Assembly: GCF_000213175.1 (NCBI RefSeq)
Contig: NW_009799104.1
Location: 1,987,724 to 2,051,723, forward strand
Origin: Neurospora tetrasperma FGSC 2508
Lineage: Eukaryota > Ascomycota > Sordariomycetes > Sordariales > Sordariaceae
Length of the DNA: 64,000 nucleotides
Direction of reading: 5' to 3'
Position numbers and translations under genes: made by a program. The number at the start of each line of letters is the position of its first letter. The first letter of the stretch is position 1. The notes under the pieces were generated by a model. The model did not search any database. It saw only the letters and a program-made list of their open reading frames with translations, and had not been told where the DNA came from. Positions 12,115-24,340 of the stretch are shown one piece after another.

Positions 12115-13844
12115 GACGTAGTGATTGTGCGATGGTCGACTCGTGCTGAGGAATGGCGAGCGAAGTTGGCCCATACAAGTCATGAGGCGCGTTGTCTTGG
12201 TTGATGTTTATTTTGGATATCCGGCAATGAATGTGTAAGGGGTCCAGGTTTTGATGCGTGCGGAATGTCTTGTGCCGTTGGCCGGTGCATATCTATGATA
12301 CCTAGCTGGGGATAGGTAACACCGAGAAGAATCCATCTTCAGTCCTGAAACCCTTTTGGAGAAGTTGGGCATGCTGTGTAGCACCAGATGGAGGGCCTGT
12401 TTCCCACCATGATCCAGGAGATAATGATACCACTTTTGAATTTTGAATGTTGACAGCTGCAGGGTGTGTTGACTAGCAGAAGCTGAGATCGATATGATGC
12501 GTGTAACAATACACAACTTCAAGTGCCGTCCTTCAGGTGTGAAACTCCGATCTGGACCATTGATGCCTGCTCTGTGTATTTGCCTCGGCCACTTTGCTTT
12601 TTTTCATACCTCTAGTTGAGCAAAAGGCAGGTACGGCCGCATGAAGTAGCAAGACTGGACTGTGTGTCGTGAGTCGCCCCTGCTGCTCAATAGTTTGGAA
12701 GGTACTACTGCCAACTTGAGGCTCTCAGGGTGGGGCCACAGATGTCGTACTCTGTGAGGGAGCTGCCCAAAGGGTAGTCACGACTGTCATGTGAGCGGGA
12801 GGCCACACTCCAGTGGACAATCGTCATGATTACCGGCTGAATTTGTCTTTGTTGTGGTTCAATTGGCTCCTTCGTTCCTGGCGACGCTCTTCACAAGTTC
12901 GTTTTCCCAAACGATATCAAGCAGTCACGACTGGTAGAGACATGTTTGTTTAGCCAGTCGCGAACAAGTGACACTTTGACATATGCAACTCACGCGGTTG
13001 GGACCGAACAGTGGTTGCATGCCCAGTGATCACAACACCGAGTCTAACGGGTCTCGAGTTGTTCAAGGAAGGTACCGATCACAGACCTGGCCCAGATCCT
13101 TCCACGACCCGCCGAGTCAACAAACAATCTTGAGTGTCGATGTGTCCAGGCTCGGTCAACAGGACGCCAGAACAGCATGACTCTTTCCATAGCTCTGTCT
13201 CTCAATGAAAAGCACAAGCGTAGTCTTTTGGAGGTGTCGCTCATTCTTGCATGTGCCATTTCATCGACGCCTGTTTGTCCTGAGTGCCTCCCAGTAACAC
13301 CACCATAGTGCCTTACTGTAGTCCGCGAACAGTGTGGTCAAAGAAATGAGCCCATGCAGGAAGGACTCGTCGAATTGACCCAGGAAAGAATGGTGGAGGT
13401 CTGACGGGTGATACCTGGCAGACCGGCTTCCCAGGTACCCGAATGACGGACATCCGTGGTTGCCCAGTCCGACCACAAGATGGGTGAACAAAAGCAACAA
13501 CATCCGAATCCCAGGAGACACGAAAACAATTGAAGAAGCCAGACCAAGTCACGTCGATTCGGCTCTCCAAGTTTTCCACTTAAATCCGGCCTTCCGTCCC
13601 CTCGGTTCCCCCTCCAGATCTTCTACAAGATCAGCTTCGGGAGCCTTTTTACTTTTTGCTTATGATATTCTCATCCCCAACATAGCTTTTGCCAGACACT
13701 GTCCGCCGCATTCTCCCCCTTTCATGACTGCTGCCACTACCACGGTCTCTCCTTAGCCGCTTCCATTTTCGCCTTCTGTTTTCTGGATACCCCCCACCAT
13801 CATCCAGTGAAGACAACTCTCAGCAATTGCTCCATCACGACAAG
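12115..13844. other. Intergenic, no gene seen
   Basis: 1.7 kb without a supportable gene. The last about 250 bases are C/T-rich (for example around 13700-13790) and look like the promoter and leader of the wall-protein gene. Confidence 0.4.
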
Positions 13845-14957
13845 ATGAAGCAATATCAGATCCTCACTCTTCTTGCCTGCGTGGCCACGGCCGCTGCTCA
13901 GGGTGTCACGGCCAAGATCGCCCCCGAAGCCAAGGCCCCCACGGGATGTGGCCCGAATTTCAACGACAGGTTCGAGCTGGACATCTTGGAACTCGGCAAC
14001 CCAACCAAAAGAAGCGAGGTATGGCCTGAGTGTCTAGACTCGGGTGACCAAAATGGATGCTGACGAAACCACCGTACAACAGCAGGTCCGCCAGTGCCAT
14101 GGCGAAGGCACTCTCGTTTCCCAGCTTGTGGATGGTGTGTTGACCGACGCCCATGGTCGAACCGGATACATTGCCTCGAATTTCCAGTTCCAGTTTGACG
14201 GTCCCCCTCAGGCTGGTGCAATCTACACGGCTGGCTTCTCGGTGTGCAACAACGGCTCTTTGGCGTTGGGCGGGTCCACTGTCTTCTATCAATGCCGCTC
14301 CGGTGACTTCCAAAACCTTTACGACCGCTGGTGGGCTGAGCAGTGCAGTCCCGCAGAGATCTTGGTAATCCCTTGTGGTGACAGCCATCAGGACGCTGCG
14401 ATCAACGGCGTCGTTGTCGGGACCACAGTCCTACCCACGACAGTGGTTATCCCACAGAGTGATGGTGAGGGGAAGGCCGTGGTTACTACGGCAGCTGTTC
14501 CGCTATGCTCTGTTGGCGAGATCGGAGATGGTATGTCGTTGTCTCTCCCTTCCCACCTTCTGTAGGTGTTAGGACTGACGTTGCCAATACAGGTCAGATT
14601 CAGGGACATCCGACCCTCTGTTCCGAATTTGAATTCCCCACGCCACTGACGGACCTGGTACCCGTTTCTGAGTATGCCGATGGTCAGATCCAAGTGACAC
14701 CTCCTGCCCCTAATACACCTGGAAACCCCAAGTCGCAGCTCACGCCCCCTAATTCAGTTCCCAACATCTTTCTGACGACTACTCCTGCTTCCGGGTCCCC
14801 GCCAGCCCAGAATACTGAGGTTCCTCCCGGGGTCGTTGTCGTGCCGCCCAAGCCCAGCGTCGTGATCACCAACGATGCCGGCCGCCGCTGGCTATCTAGC
14901 ATCAACGGATACATAGGCATTGCCCTGGGCGTTTTCGGTGGCATGCGGTTCATCTGA
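13845..14957 (+). CDS. PIR-type cell-wall protein with GPI-like tail
   Basis: Exons are 13845-14018, 14083-14530 and 14593-14957, giving 328 aa. A signal peptide (MKQYQILTLLACVATAAAQ) is followed by a KR dibasic site at about residues 55-56, possibly Kex2-processed. The PIR C-terminal domain follows: DGVLTDAHGRTGYIASN, QFQFDGPPQAGAIYTAGF, ALGGSTVFYQCRSGDF and AEQCSPAEI, with its cysteines. Two DGQIQ units then resemble the glutamine-ester PIR repeat and lie after the Cys domain, the reverse of yeast Pir order. A Pro/Thr-rich stalk and a hydrophobic C-terminus (GYIGIALGVFGGMRFI) after NDAG suggest a GPI signal. It is expected in the wall, linked to glucan or anchored. Introns are 64 and 62 nt with CTGAC branches; the first acceptor could also be one CAG later. 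Confidence 0.85.
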
Positions 14958-15849
14958 GCACATGTCCTGGCAGAGTGAGATATTGGGTTGGGGAGGAGGG
15001 GATGAATGCATGATTAGAAGTCGGTGATGTATATAATTAGGGAGTCACGCCAGAGCGAGCACATTTAACAGGTTTTGGGGCCAACCTTGTCCTTTCCTTC
15101 TCCACCTCTTGATGCTGAGTGAAGTTGGTGACGAAGTTGGTGATACATATGGGTTTCCCGACTGGGTGGCGTTGATCGACATGCCCAAATGGTCGTAACT
15201 GAACGCGTCTCGATCAGTACGTTCCACCTTGGGTATGATCTTAATGTGTATTCAAACATTTTTAATATACCTTTGAAGTTGATTTCTCGGCAGTTCCTGA
15301 ATGGAGAAATTGTTGATGGACTGTGGCCGACATGTTGCCAAATTGTTTCTGATCCTGTTCATGTTCGGTTTATTGTATGGGGACCACTTCTATAGGTACC
15401 GAGGTACTCTACGCTAGGCCTTGAAGCCCTCTGAACCGATTGGGGGACATAAAGTACTGTGTAGGTAGCGTTCAAGTGCAACCGGCAGGCAGCCTAGCGT
15501 TGCAGGACCCACCCGGTTTTCAGTGGACTAAACGTCACGGCTGCTCGAGGTCGCCCTGCAACCCTCGCTGTCGCGTAAACTTCCACTTCCCCTTCGACTT
15601 CTTCGCAATCACAAAATCGCCGGCATTTTCCAAAGCTGACGGCGCTATCGCAGCTTCCAACGAGGCGCATAATAATCAACAAAAGACGCCATCCAATCTA
15701 CGACAAGCTCACGACTAGAAGCTATCCGTGGCAGCTGCCCCCTTCCTCGAACGTTGATCCATCACTCCAAGCACCCATCCAACATTGCGTTCTAGTCTCC
15801 AGAACCGACTATCAAGCAAGCCGCGGCATACTTGCGGCATCTAGCAATC
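14958..15849. other. Intergenic, no gene seen
   Basis: Contains the 3' end of the wall-protein gene and the promoter of the zinc-finger gene. No coding frame with recognisable content. Confidence 0.4.
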
Positions 15850-16911
15850 ATGGCAGAATACTGGAAATCTACGCCCAAATACTGGTGCAAACACTGCTCC
15901 GTCTTCGTCCGCGACACCCCTCTCGAGCGCAGAAATCATGAGTCGACCGCCAAGCACCAGGGCGCCATCAAGCGCTCCCTGCGCGATCTACACCGGTCCG
16001 CAGACCAACAAGAACGAGAAAAAGAGCGAGCGAGAAGGGAAGTCGAGCGGTTGAATGGGGTTGTTTCTGGCTCTGGCTCAACAACACCAAGGGCCAGTGG
16101 GAGCGGGAGTGGTAGCGCTGGACAAAAAGGAGGACATAAACCTGGTGGTGGAGCAGGAGGAGTCGGACCGACGGGTGCTAATGCTGCTGCTGTCGGGTTA
16201 AGCGATGCGGAAAGACAAAGGCAATTGGAGCAGTTGGCTGAGTTGGGCGTGAATATCCCGACAGAACTGAGGGGGAGTATGGCGTTGGCGGGAGACTGGG
16301 AGGTTACTAATGTTAGGGTCGTCAATGACGACGCAGATGGCGCAGCGGCGGGTCAGAATGCCGGTGCAGGTGGTGCAGGTGTGATTCCTGTGGGAGCAGA
16401 GGGGAGAGCGGTAGGTGTAAAGAGGGAGAGGGAACGGACGGAAGAGGAGAAGGAACAGGAGGAGGCTATCAAGGGATTGTTTAAACGACCGAAGAAGTGG
16501 GGGGTGGGAAGCAAGGTGGCGAAGATGGAGGAGGATAAGGAGTTGGAAGAGTTGTTGAGTGGGGGGATTCCACTTAGGAAGGAGGAGAAGGGAACCATCA
16601 AGACGGAGGTGGAGCAGGATGTCAAGAAGGAAGACGGAAATGAAAAGGATGGGGAGGTGAACGTTAAGAAGGAGGAGGACGGTGTACAAGGGGGTGTGAA
16701 TAAGGAAGAGAATGCGGATGCGGAGGAGGACAGCGCCATTTCCAAGATTCCGGCTATCAAGAGTGAGCCCAGCGAGGCTTTGTCAGGAATTGCTGATGAA
16801 GTTGCCCCTCCGCTTGCTACGGGCGAGTCTGATGTTGCGGCTGCGGCTGCGGACGCGGTTCCGGCTGTGGTGTTCAAGAAGCGGAAACCCAAGAATGTGC
16901 GTCAGAAGTAG
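15850..16911 (+). CDS. U1-type zinc-finger protein, FBP21/WBP4-like
   Basis: A single exon of 353 aa. The N-terminus MAEYWKSTPKYWCKHC continues into a C-x2-C...H-x5-H matrin/U1-type zinc finger (residues about 10-37, WCKHC to STAKHQ), followed by a basic coiled region rich in E, R and Q (about 45-70). This layout is that of WBP4/FBP21, a spliceosome-associated protein, but no WW domain is present. The rest is Gly/Ser-rich (about 75-120) and then E/K-rich, with repeated VKKE or IKTE units that look like SUMO-consensus sites (VKKEDG, IKSEPSE). The end is basic (KKRKPKN) and could be a nuclear signal. The start at 15850 is chosen because the in-frame upstream codon at 15832 is TTG. A role in pre-mRNA splicing is inferred from the finger. 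Confidence 0.8.
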   Translation: MAEYWKSTPKYWCKHCSVFVRDTPLERRNHESTAKHQGAIKRSLRDLHRSADQQEREKERARREVERLNGVVSGSGSTTPRASGSGSGSAGQKGGHKPGGGAGGVGPTGANAAAVGLSDAERQRQLEQLAELGVNIPTELRGSMALAGDWEVTNVRVVNDDADGAAAGQNAGAGGAGVIPVGAEGRAVGVKRERERTEEEKEQEEAIKGLFKRPKKWGVGSKVAKMEEDKELEELLSGGIPLRKEEKGTIKTEVEQDVKKEDGNEKDGEVNVKKEEDGVQGGVNKEENADAEEDSAISKIPAIKSEPSEALSGIADEVAPPLATGESDVAAAAADAVPAVVFKKRKPKNVRQK

Positions 16912-17649
16912 GAGGGGTTATTCTTCAGGAATATCTGAAACCTCTCATGTTGAATTTGTCAATGATACCCTCTTACAACCCTTGGAGATCAGTGTGGCCT
17001 GTGACCGAGCTCTGATTCACATTGAAGGTAAGTTTCGTGGCTACGATCGTCGACGTGGTGATCAACATCACCGACACAGATACTGATGATGTAGAAAGGT
17101 ATTTATGCTGAACATTCCTGTTCAGCTAACCATCTTCAAGCATCCGTAGTACTTTCACCCTACCCACTCAGACAAGAACAATAAGCCGGGAACAAGGACA
17201 AGCTCTCGTACTTACCGTCTCGCGGCACAAGTTCCGAAGTCCGAACATCGTCATATCGAGCAATCCCGTTCTTTGTTGTTAAAACCCAATGCCTCAACGA
17301 AAAGCACAATGGATACCAACGGACAAGTTACCCGCGGTATCCAGCCGCAGGGCAGGGCAGACAAGGCTCACAAAGGCATTTGAAACCGGGGCAGCACACT
17401 ACTCAGCCGAACAATGGGCTTGTTCTTCCACTCCCTCCTGAAAATCTATGAACAGCTCGATACTCTCTCTGGGATTCAAGATTGATTGTCAAAATACATA
17501 AAAACCGCGAGATTCTAGTGCGTAGGCCATCAAGTAAAAGCCCACCAAGTCAAACACATAGTTCCAAGTCTTACTCCCCTCGACCAAGAGACGCACACAG
17601 CTGAACTTACAACCCAAACATCACTACTACCACCACCGCTTCCGCAACA
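16912..17649. other. Intergenic, no gene seen
   Basis: No supported coding sequence. Bases before 17650 are C/A-rich, typical of a fungal 5' leader. Confidence 0.4.
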
Positions 17650-18387
17650 ATGCCATCCTCCTCGGCTGCCTCCAGCCCTTCCACCACATGCCCAACCCTC
17701 CCCTCCATCACCCACTCCCTCCTCCAAACATCCCTCTCTCTCAAGCGCGACTTTCGCTTCCTCAAACTGACCGTCCGAGTGTCCAATCCCGATCGTTCCT
17801 CACTTGAAATCGCCTTTGATGAATCCGAAACCCACAAACTCCTCCGCACCTCCCTTACCCGACTCAACTCTGCAACCCGATGCTTCATCCGCGATGCCAA
17901 TATTTTGTTGGATGAAGAGGTAAATCGGTCTTTTGATGCTTACTTGCGCCGCTCGGATTTCTACTCTGGATTTCACAAAGAACAAGAAGAAGAAGGACAA
18001 GAAGGAGAGGAAGAAGGACAAGAAGGAGGAGAAAAGGAAGAAGGATGGCATGTTCTAGACATGACTTCCGAAGAAAAAGAGACGAGAAGAGAGTTGAGGA
18101 GGGTACTTGAGGTGGTGGAGGAGTTGAGAGGGGTATTTCTCAAGAAGGCCGGGAAGTACGTGCTGAATGGGGTGGGAGGAAAGGTCTTTAAGGAGAAGGG
18201 TGATGATGGTGATTTGGGAGATTTGGTGGGGGTGTTGGGTAAGTTGAATGAGGATGGAGATGGGGAGGACGGTAAGGGTAAAGAAGGGAAGATGAGTGAA
18301 GATGAGGATATCAAGGTAGGATTGGAGAGGTTAGCTGGTCGACTGGGAATGGGGAAGAAGGAGGAAAGAAGCGCTCATCGGCTTTGA
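17650..18387 (+). CDS. Uncharacterised acidic protein, 245 aa, EKC/KEOPS Pcc1-like N-terminus possible
   Basis: A single exon. The first about 105 residues look globular: after a Ser/Pro-rich start comes LTVRVSNPDRSSLEIAFDES and TRLNSATRCFIRDANILL. The second half is low-complexity, with E/G/Q repeats (EEEGQEGEEEGQEGGEKEE, about 112-132), G/D/K stretches and predicted helices (RRELRRVLEVVEELRGVF). The hydrophobic and polar alternation of the N-terminal part is faintly like the small Pcc1 subunit of the KEOPS complex, but I cannot confirm that, and no catalytic motif is visible. The ATG lies in a good context (AACAATG) and the gene is flanked by clear intergenic DNA. Confidence 0.6.
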   Translation: MPSSSAASSPSTTCPTLPSITHSLLQTSLSLKRDFRFLKLTVRVSNPDRSSLEIAFDESETHKLLRTSLTRLNSATRCFIRDANILLDEEVNRSFDAYLRRSDFYSGFHKEQEEEGQEGEEEGQEGGEKEEGWHVLDMTSEEKETRRELRRVLEVVEELRGVFLKKAGKYVLNGVGGKVFKEKGDDGDLGDLVGVLGKLNEDGDGEDGKGKEGKMSEDEDIKVGLERLAGRLGMGKKEERSAHRL

Positions 18388-19190
18388 CGTAAGTTGCGGA
18401 TGAGAAGTTATTTTGCGAGTGTGTGACTTGGAGGAACGGTTCGAAATGTGGTGTCGTATAGAATCAGTCTACTAGCGATTGGATAATTGAAGGCATTTGT
18501 TAGCCGTGATGTTTGAGACATAATCTCAGCCGATTCCTTTTGATAGCTGGTAATATAACTCAAAGCAAAAACGCTGATCCAAGCTTCAAGTTTGGCACCT
18601 GACGATAACAGTGTCGTCGACTGCAATGATACTTTTACAGTTGTCGTCACAACAGGGATCATCTCTCGGCATTGGTTCCCTTTCCCACCTCCCCATCACC
18701 ATCCAGTGACGCTCATCATCGGAGCAACATCGACTGACGACCATCCGCTTCCATTTCACTATTTGAGAACTTATTGAGACCGAAAGGTACATCCGACAGG
18801 GTATCTGTTGGGTACTTATGACGCTTTGCGCTGTCATTGCAGGGTCGTTCAACGATGGTCCGTCCCAATGCTCCGGTGATTCGCGTCCGAGTGAATGACG
18901 TTTAGAGTGGAACCCATCCCCTCGACTCCTCGACAGTGATATAAGTGATAACCCCAACGAAAGAAAGCTGCAATAGAAAGAAGAGATTGAACAAAGCACA
19001 CTCTCCCAAACAACATTCCCCAGAGTAAGTCTAGAACCAGACTTCTGACGAAACAATCTCGAGCCACGACCACCGAAACATAGAAACAACCGCCGCTGAC
19101 CGACAAGTCCAGACCACTTACATATCAAGGACAAACGCACAGACACATCACACCCCCTCCTAACTCTTCCATCCATCTATCACCATCATC
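18388..19190. other. Intergenic, no gene seen
   Basis: An 803-base gap between two + strand genes; the last 150 bases (CAACC and CACC-rich) look like a leader for the gene at 19191. Confidence 0.4.
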
Positions 19191-19556
19191 ATGTCTTACG
19201 CCGGACACTCCAAAGTTGGCTTCCCCAACATCTATGAGGATGGCGATCAGCGTCACGTTCCTACTGACGAGGTCGATAACCTCGTTCGGCACAGCGGAAA
19301 GAACATAAAGGCCTACCGCCCTCGTATGTCTCTCTGTCCCTCTCTCTCAGCACTTACCAAACAAAAAGACGTGTGCTGTACCTTGTGTAATGCCATACTG
19401 ACTTCCATGACACTATGACAGGGGAACAAGTCGCCGCGCTCAACGAACATCTCATGGAGGAGACTCAAAAGTTGAGGGAAGAGGCAATCAAGAAGGATCC
19501 CACACGTGCTGTGAGTTTGATTACCCACGCACTCATTCTGAGACTTCATTTCTTTT

Positions 19557-19587
<31 letters not shown>

Positions 19588-19856
19588 CCTTTCTTCTGTT
19601 TATTCACAAGAAATCTTCAGTCCAATTTTCAAGTCTCAGAAAGAACGGGATGACTGACTGACATCATGTCGTGCTCCAACAGGCAGAACTCCATGGTAAC
19701 AAGCCCTGCAAGGGCGCTCTCATTGACAAGGAGTTGGCGGAGGAGGATGCGGCGGAGTTGAGGAAGAAGGAGCAGAAGCTCAAGCAAGGAATTGCTGGAG
19801 CGACCCATTTCAAAAACAAACACCATCACCGTAAGAATGAGGAGGAGGAGCAGTGA
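19191..19856 (+). CDS. Uncharacterised small hydrophilic protein, 131 aa, three exons
   Basis: Exons are 19191-19323, 19422-19510 and 19683-19856. The protein starts MSYAGHSKVGFPNIYEDGD and is hydrophilic and mostly helical. It is E/K/A-rich in the last two exons (LNEHLMEETQKLREE, KELAEEDAAELRKKEQKL) and ends with a His-rich patch and KNEEEEQ. There is no signal peptide, membrane segment or known motif. Intron 1 (98 nt) has GTATGT and a CTGAC branch. Intron 2 (172 nt) carries a T run of about 28 bases (about 19559-19587) and ends CAACAG. A GTAAGA at 19831 could act as an alternative donor near the end. The ATG context (CATCATG) is acceptable. Confidence 0.7.
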
Positions 19857-21201
19857 AGGAAACATGAAAGCGACGACGGCGAACACTAGATTCTACCGTT
19901 TGGGTAATGCACGATATTATGATGAAATAGGGGTAACGGGTATAAACGGCACATGGAATGATAGGACGGAAGCTGGAATGAATGGATCAATGAACCTACA
20001 GGTACTTTTATTGAGCAACTGCCGTTTGGTCAACTTCCATCCTCTCCCCATTGGTTTGTCTAGATGCTGAGCTTGTCAGAGAGAAGTTGTTCTTGTTCCA
20101 GTTGCCCATGGAGCCGTTTGTCCTCCACTCTTCTGGACAGAGAATTTGGAAAAAGGTTGTCCCATACTGAAGCATGTGGAAGAACGCTGGACGAAGACTG
20201 GAAATGGGTTACCTCTTGGAGTTGCAATCTCGATAGAAAGATCATCACAATTGGTGGCCGTGGTAAACGAGAGCCCTGGATCCAAACACACCCGCTGCTT
20301 CCAGTTCGCTCTTGTTCCTGCTACCTTTGGTTGCGCCTTCCTCATGTAGTGAAATGACGTTCCCATGGGACGGCATGACTGGACCGGCGACATATGCTTC
20401 TAGAGCAGGAGCACACTTTTCCAGATCTGACATACTAAAAGTGCAGTAGCACACGCGTCAGGTTGCTTGCGTCCGCCGCGTACTTGTCATTTTACTCGTC
20501 ATCTCTGGAACACAACATGGAAGATTCGACCAAAGTATGGAAGGAACACAACGGCTGGCAAGATCCCGCGATCTTAAGCGGCCGCGTATGGATGGATTGC
20601 CATGGTAGTGGGAAGAACAGATCGTACTGAGGGAACAGCCTTGGCTTCGAGGCAGCTGTGAGACTGCCCCCACGGAAATGCCTCGATATTCGGGATAATG
20701 TACCTGTCCGGTCAATCAGGCATAATGAAACACCTACACATAAGAAAGCACTGGTTTTCACTTGGAAACTCAGCGGAAAATTGCCAAAGCGCAAAGAAAC
20801 GGATATCAGGCCTTGCTGATATAGTCGCTCGAAGTAACTGTCTAGTATACATTGGAGCCAGAACCACCACACCATGCAGGGTTTGGACATCTACACTACC
20901 CAGCCTCATGTTTCCAAGGCTCTTGTGTCAAGGAAGCGTATTCCAACTGCCAGTCCGAGTCATAACCTGTGAGAAAGAGGTAATAAGTGCCAAGAACGTG
21001 AGTTTACAACCGTCAGGAACATGAAGAGATAGTAAGAATGACTTGTATTGGTATTGCTCCGTAGATGTCCGATCTGGCATACGCTATCAATCCGGTGATG
21101 GTAAACAAAGATGCCGTTTCCCACCAATAAAAGCAAAAATCCAGAGAATAACGCCAAACATGGTGTGATATGCAGTGATGCTCGGAGGAAATATGCTTAG
21201 C
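19857..21201. other. Convergent intergenic region
   Basis: About 1.3 kb between convergent genes. Open frames on both strands around 20076-20393 have mixed composition and no usable ATG or motif; I do not call them. Confidence 0.35.
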
Positions 21202-22708
21202 TCAAGCAGTCATCATCCCAAGGAACCACTTCTCGTGGGCACGGGGGTCGAGACTGTTAAGCCACTTGACAGAGCCTTGGGCAGTTGCTCGCGCAACCCT
21301 GTCATAGTTCTGCTGGCACGTCATCAGCCGAAGAACGGCCTCCTCCCAAAGGTCGATGTTCTGCTCCGGGACGATATAGTCACCATTTTCGTGCTTGGCG
21401 CCAGTGACAACGTTAACAGGGAGACAGTAAGGCAAGTCAATCTTGGCTTCCTTGAGACCGCCGGCATTGGAAGCGATGACGGGGATGCCGCGAAGCTGGG
21501 CCTCAGTCACGACAACTCCCCACGCCTCGAGCCAGACAGAAGGTGCAAGCAAGACCTTGATGCGGTCCCAAATCTCATCCGTGTTGCTGGTGGTGGGCAT
21601 GACCCTTGATTCGAAGTGGAAAGTAAGCGTTGGGTTGTACTCGAGGACAAGGGAATATGGACTTACTTCATGTTGGGGAGTTCCTTAAGTTGATCAAGGT
21701 GCTTGCTTCGAGAGCCCCAGCTGCTCCAAGTGACAAACTGAATCTGCGGCAGTCTTTTGGCGAGCTCAACAAGGATGGAAAGGCCTTTGTGAGGGCAGGG
21801 ATTAACCATGCCGACCTCGAACTTGTCGATGTTGTACCGCTGAACGGGCATGCCTCCAGTGCGAGCATCGAGGTAGGTGAGGGGGCTGTGAACAAGGAAC
21901 GTCGTCTTGAGTCTTCCGTGCTGCCAAGCGTAGTCTCCGATGGCCTTCGAGACCACCCAAATTCCTTCAAGCTCTCTAAGCAGTTGGTCCTCGACCTTAG
22001 GGGACGAGCAATGGCCCAAAATGCCGTTGCAGTACGGGCCGAAAGGCAGCTGCTCAGCAGTGTGGATGACATTGATTCTCTTGAACGTGGGCCTCAGGGC
22101 GTGGTCAGCCGTGACTTTCATCGTGACGGGATCGTTGAAGACGACATGAGTAGGACGGTACGCAGTGATATGTTTGGAGAAGATGTCGATCAAGGTCTGC
22201 ATGCGCTGAGTAATGGAGCGGTCCTAGAAAACGAATGTTAGCCCTCGATCTTGAGGTTTGGAGGACTGGAAAAAGGTACCTCAAGGTAATCTTGGGTGTC
22301 CTGCCAGAATTCCCTAGTGGGGTAAGCTTCATTGAAAGGGACGCGAGAAATGACGATATTGTGAATGCCATGCTCATCCATGAATGTCTTGACATCAAGT
22401 TCGTGTTGGTTTCCCTTGGAGTCGATGACTGGCAGACCCGAATGGTGGGTCACGTTAGGTTCGACACCTTTGGCTCTGGCCAGCTCGGCGTACTTTTCGA
22501 CCTCGTCTTCAAATCCGTAGCAGATCTGAGCGGCATCATGGCCAAACAGGCGCAACTGGCGAAGGAGATTGACGTTGGCCTTGTAACCTCCTGAGGAGGG
22601 AGTGAGACCTTGCGCAGTCTGAACCAAAAAGACGCGCATCTTGGTCGTCGTCAGAACACCGTTGGATACCCCACAGGGTCCGTAAGGAGCGTCGGTAGAG
22701 ATGGTCAT
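21202..22708 (-). CDS. Glycosyltransferase family 4-type protein, 462 aa
   Basis: Exons on the minus strand are 22708-22280, 22223-21667 and 21604-21202. It is a GT-B fold retaining glycosyltransferase by family pattern. The N-terminal domain has RVFLVQTAQGLTPSSGGYKAN, the glycine-rich start of GT4 enzymes. The C-terminal domain has LLAPSVWLEAWGVVVTEAQ with Glu355 and Glu363 forming the EX7E motif, followed by GIPVIASNAGG. Donor and acceptor are not deducible; a sugar nucleotide is expected as donor. There is no signal peptide or TM, so it is probably cytosolic. Introns are 56 nt (GGCTAAC branch) and 62 nt (GTAAGT donor). A second in-frame Met lies at residue 24. The 5' leader contains a 20-bp tandem repeat (22712-22750). 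It lacks the long extra domains of fungal trehalose phosphorylase, the other possibility I considered. Confidence 0.85.
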
Positions 22709-22711
22709 GGT

Positions 22712-22750
22712 GACCGTCGAGAGAGAAAAAGGACCGTCGAGAGAGAAAAA
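22712..22750. repeat. Two-copy 20-bp tandem repeat in gene leader
   Basis: GACCGTCGAGAGAGAAAAA occurs twice in direct tandem immediately upstream of the glycosyltransferase ATG, so it should lie in the 5' leader or core promoter. Confidence 0.85.
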
Positions 22751-24340
22751 AACGAACGAACAACTTGAAGAGTCAAGTCAGCTCAAAAAAGAAGAGAAGT
22801 CGAGTCTCGCAACCTAGTCAAAATGGCGAAGAAAGCTGTGAGGTCTCTATGGTGCTGGTGAAGAAAGGAAGATGTGAAAGAGAAGGACAGAGGAGGAGAG
22901 GAGGAGGGGGAGAAGGGTTTTGTTCAAGGTGTGGGCTTTAAGAGGGAAAATGGAAGGTACGATATCAGAAACTTTACCTGTCGTCCCAAGTGCGAAACTG
23001 CAAAGTGGAAGTGCCTTCCTTTACCCCACAACTTCAATACCAGGGACGGGATCAGTCAAAATCCCCCTATCATCTCTGATATTGAGCCTCATTAGAAACT
23101 AATCTGTCACGCGCCAGTCCTTCAAGCGTTTCATTCGAAAGTGTAGCGGTGGGAGCTCGGGCTAGCTGGCCGCTTTCCTGATGGGATGACGAAATGCGCA
23201 CTTTGTATCTTGACTGCATACAGACCCAAGGTGGATTCCGGCCAGAAGGACGGAAAAGCCTGTGCAGGGGGATACAAACAGCCCGTTCAACCCTACAACG
23301 GTCACAATCGACAGCAAGCGGGATGAGGGATCTGACGAGGCAGCTTGAGGACTAGTTTAGGTAGTCTAGACGGGAGGTGGTAGGTAGGCCATCTTGGCCG
23401 ATAAGTACGTCAGATACAGTCGTGCGAAAGCAAGAAAGCTCCATGAAAGCTGAGGGACAGTGAGGCTTAATGTACCCAGACGTAGCAGGTTCACGGTACT
23501 TTCAGTTTCTGCCGCTCGAAAGCGGTTTGTTGCTTGCAGCGCAAAGTCCAAGCACTTGCAGGAACAACTTCTCTGAAGATGGGTGTCACAAGCAAGCTGC
23601 AACCACAAGCGTGGGTTGCCAGCGCGTGGGATCATGTTAGCTCGGGTCGTGCTGGCCGTGTGCAGGCTTCTAATTGCCGTGGCCCGATATTGAGAGTTCC
23701 ACCATACAGGTCCCCAACGGAAGGCGCCCATGTGTAGATGGAGTTGCGTGTGAAACAGTGAGAACAAGATGGTAGGGTATCGGATGGGAGTAGCCCGCTT
23801 CACCCAGGTCTATGAAAGTTACCCGCCAAGTTCATGGTGAGAGCAACCTCAAGGCCGATAAGGGCACCCCGGGCATGAGCGGTACTTACCCGCCACAACA
23901 ATGTTGATGGCAGGCCTGTCGTCATGAGCATGAAGTGCAGCTTAACTCTGAATCAGAGCTCAGAGCACAGCATACACCAGAAGGACGGGGAAGCATCCGT
24001 TGTGCGAGTTTGAGTCGGGTGTAACACGAACATTGCAGTCAGTACATCGTGACTTTTAGTTCGTACGTTGCCTTTCACAGTAAGGTATTGTGAACGGTAT
24101 CTCTGCCTTGGGCAAACCGAGCGGAAACCACCCAATGAAGAGGCTAAATGGTGGAGGTTGCGACACAGCGCCTTCCCTCCCTCTCTGTTGCCACGCCCGC
24201 AGCAAAGCGTCGGCAGCCGACGAGGCAATTGAGACTTTCTGGAACAGGCAACAGCTCAGGCTACCAAGCTACCGCTGTGCGCTCGGTTGTGCAACATGTA
24301 CAACTTAATCTTTAAATGAACAAGAAAAAGGAGGTCATCA
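22751..24340. other. Intergenic, no supported gene
   Basis: Starts with A/G-rich promoter sequence of the glycosyltransferase gene (22780-22930). A 145-codon open frame on - (23366-23803) has no motif and unclear composition. Nothing else is seen. Confidence 0.35.
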
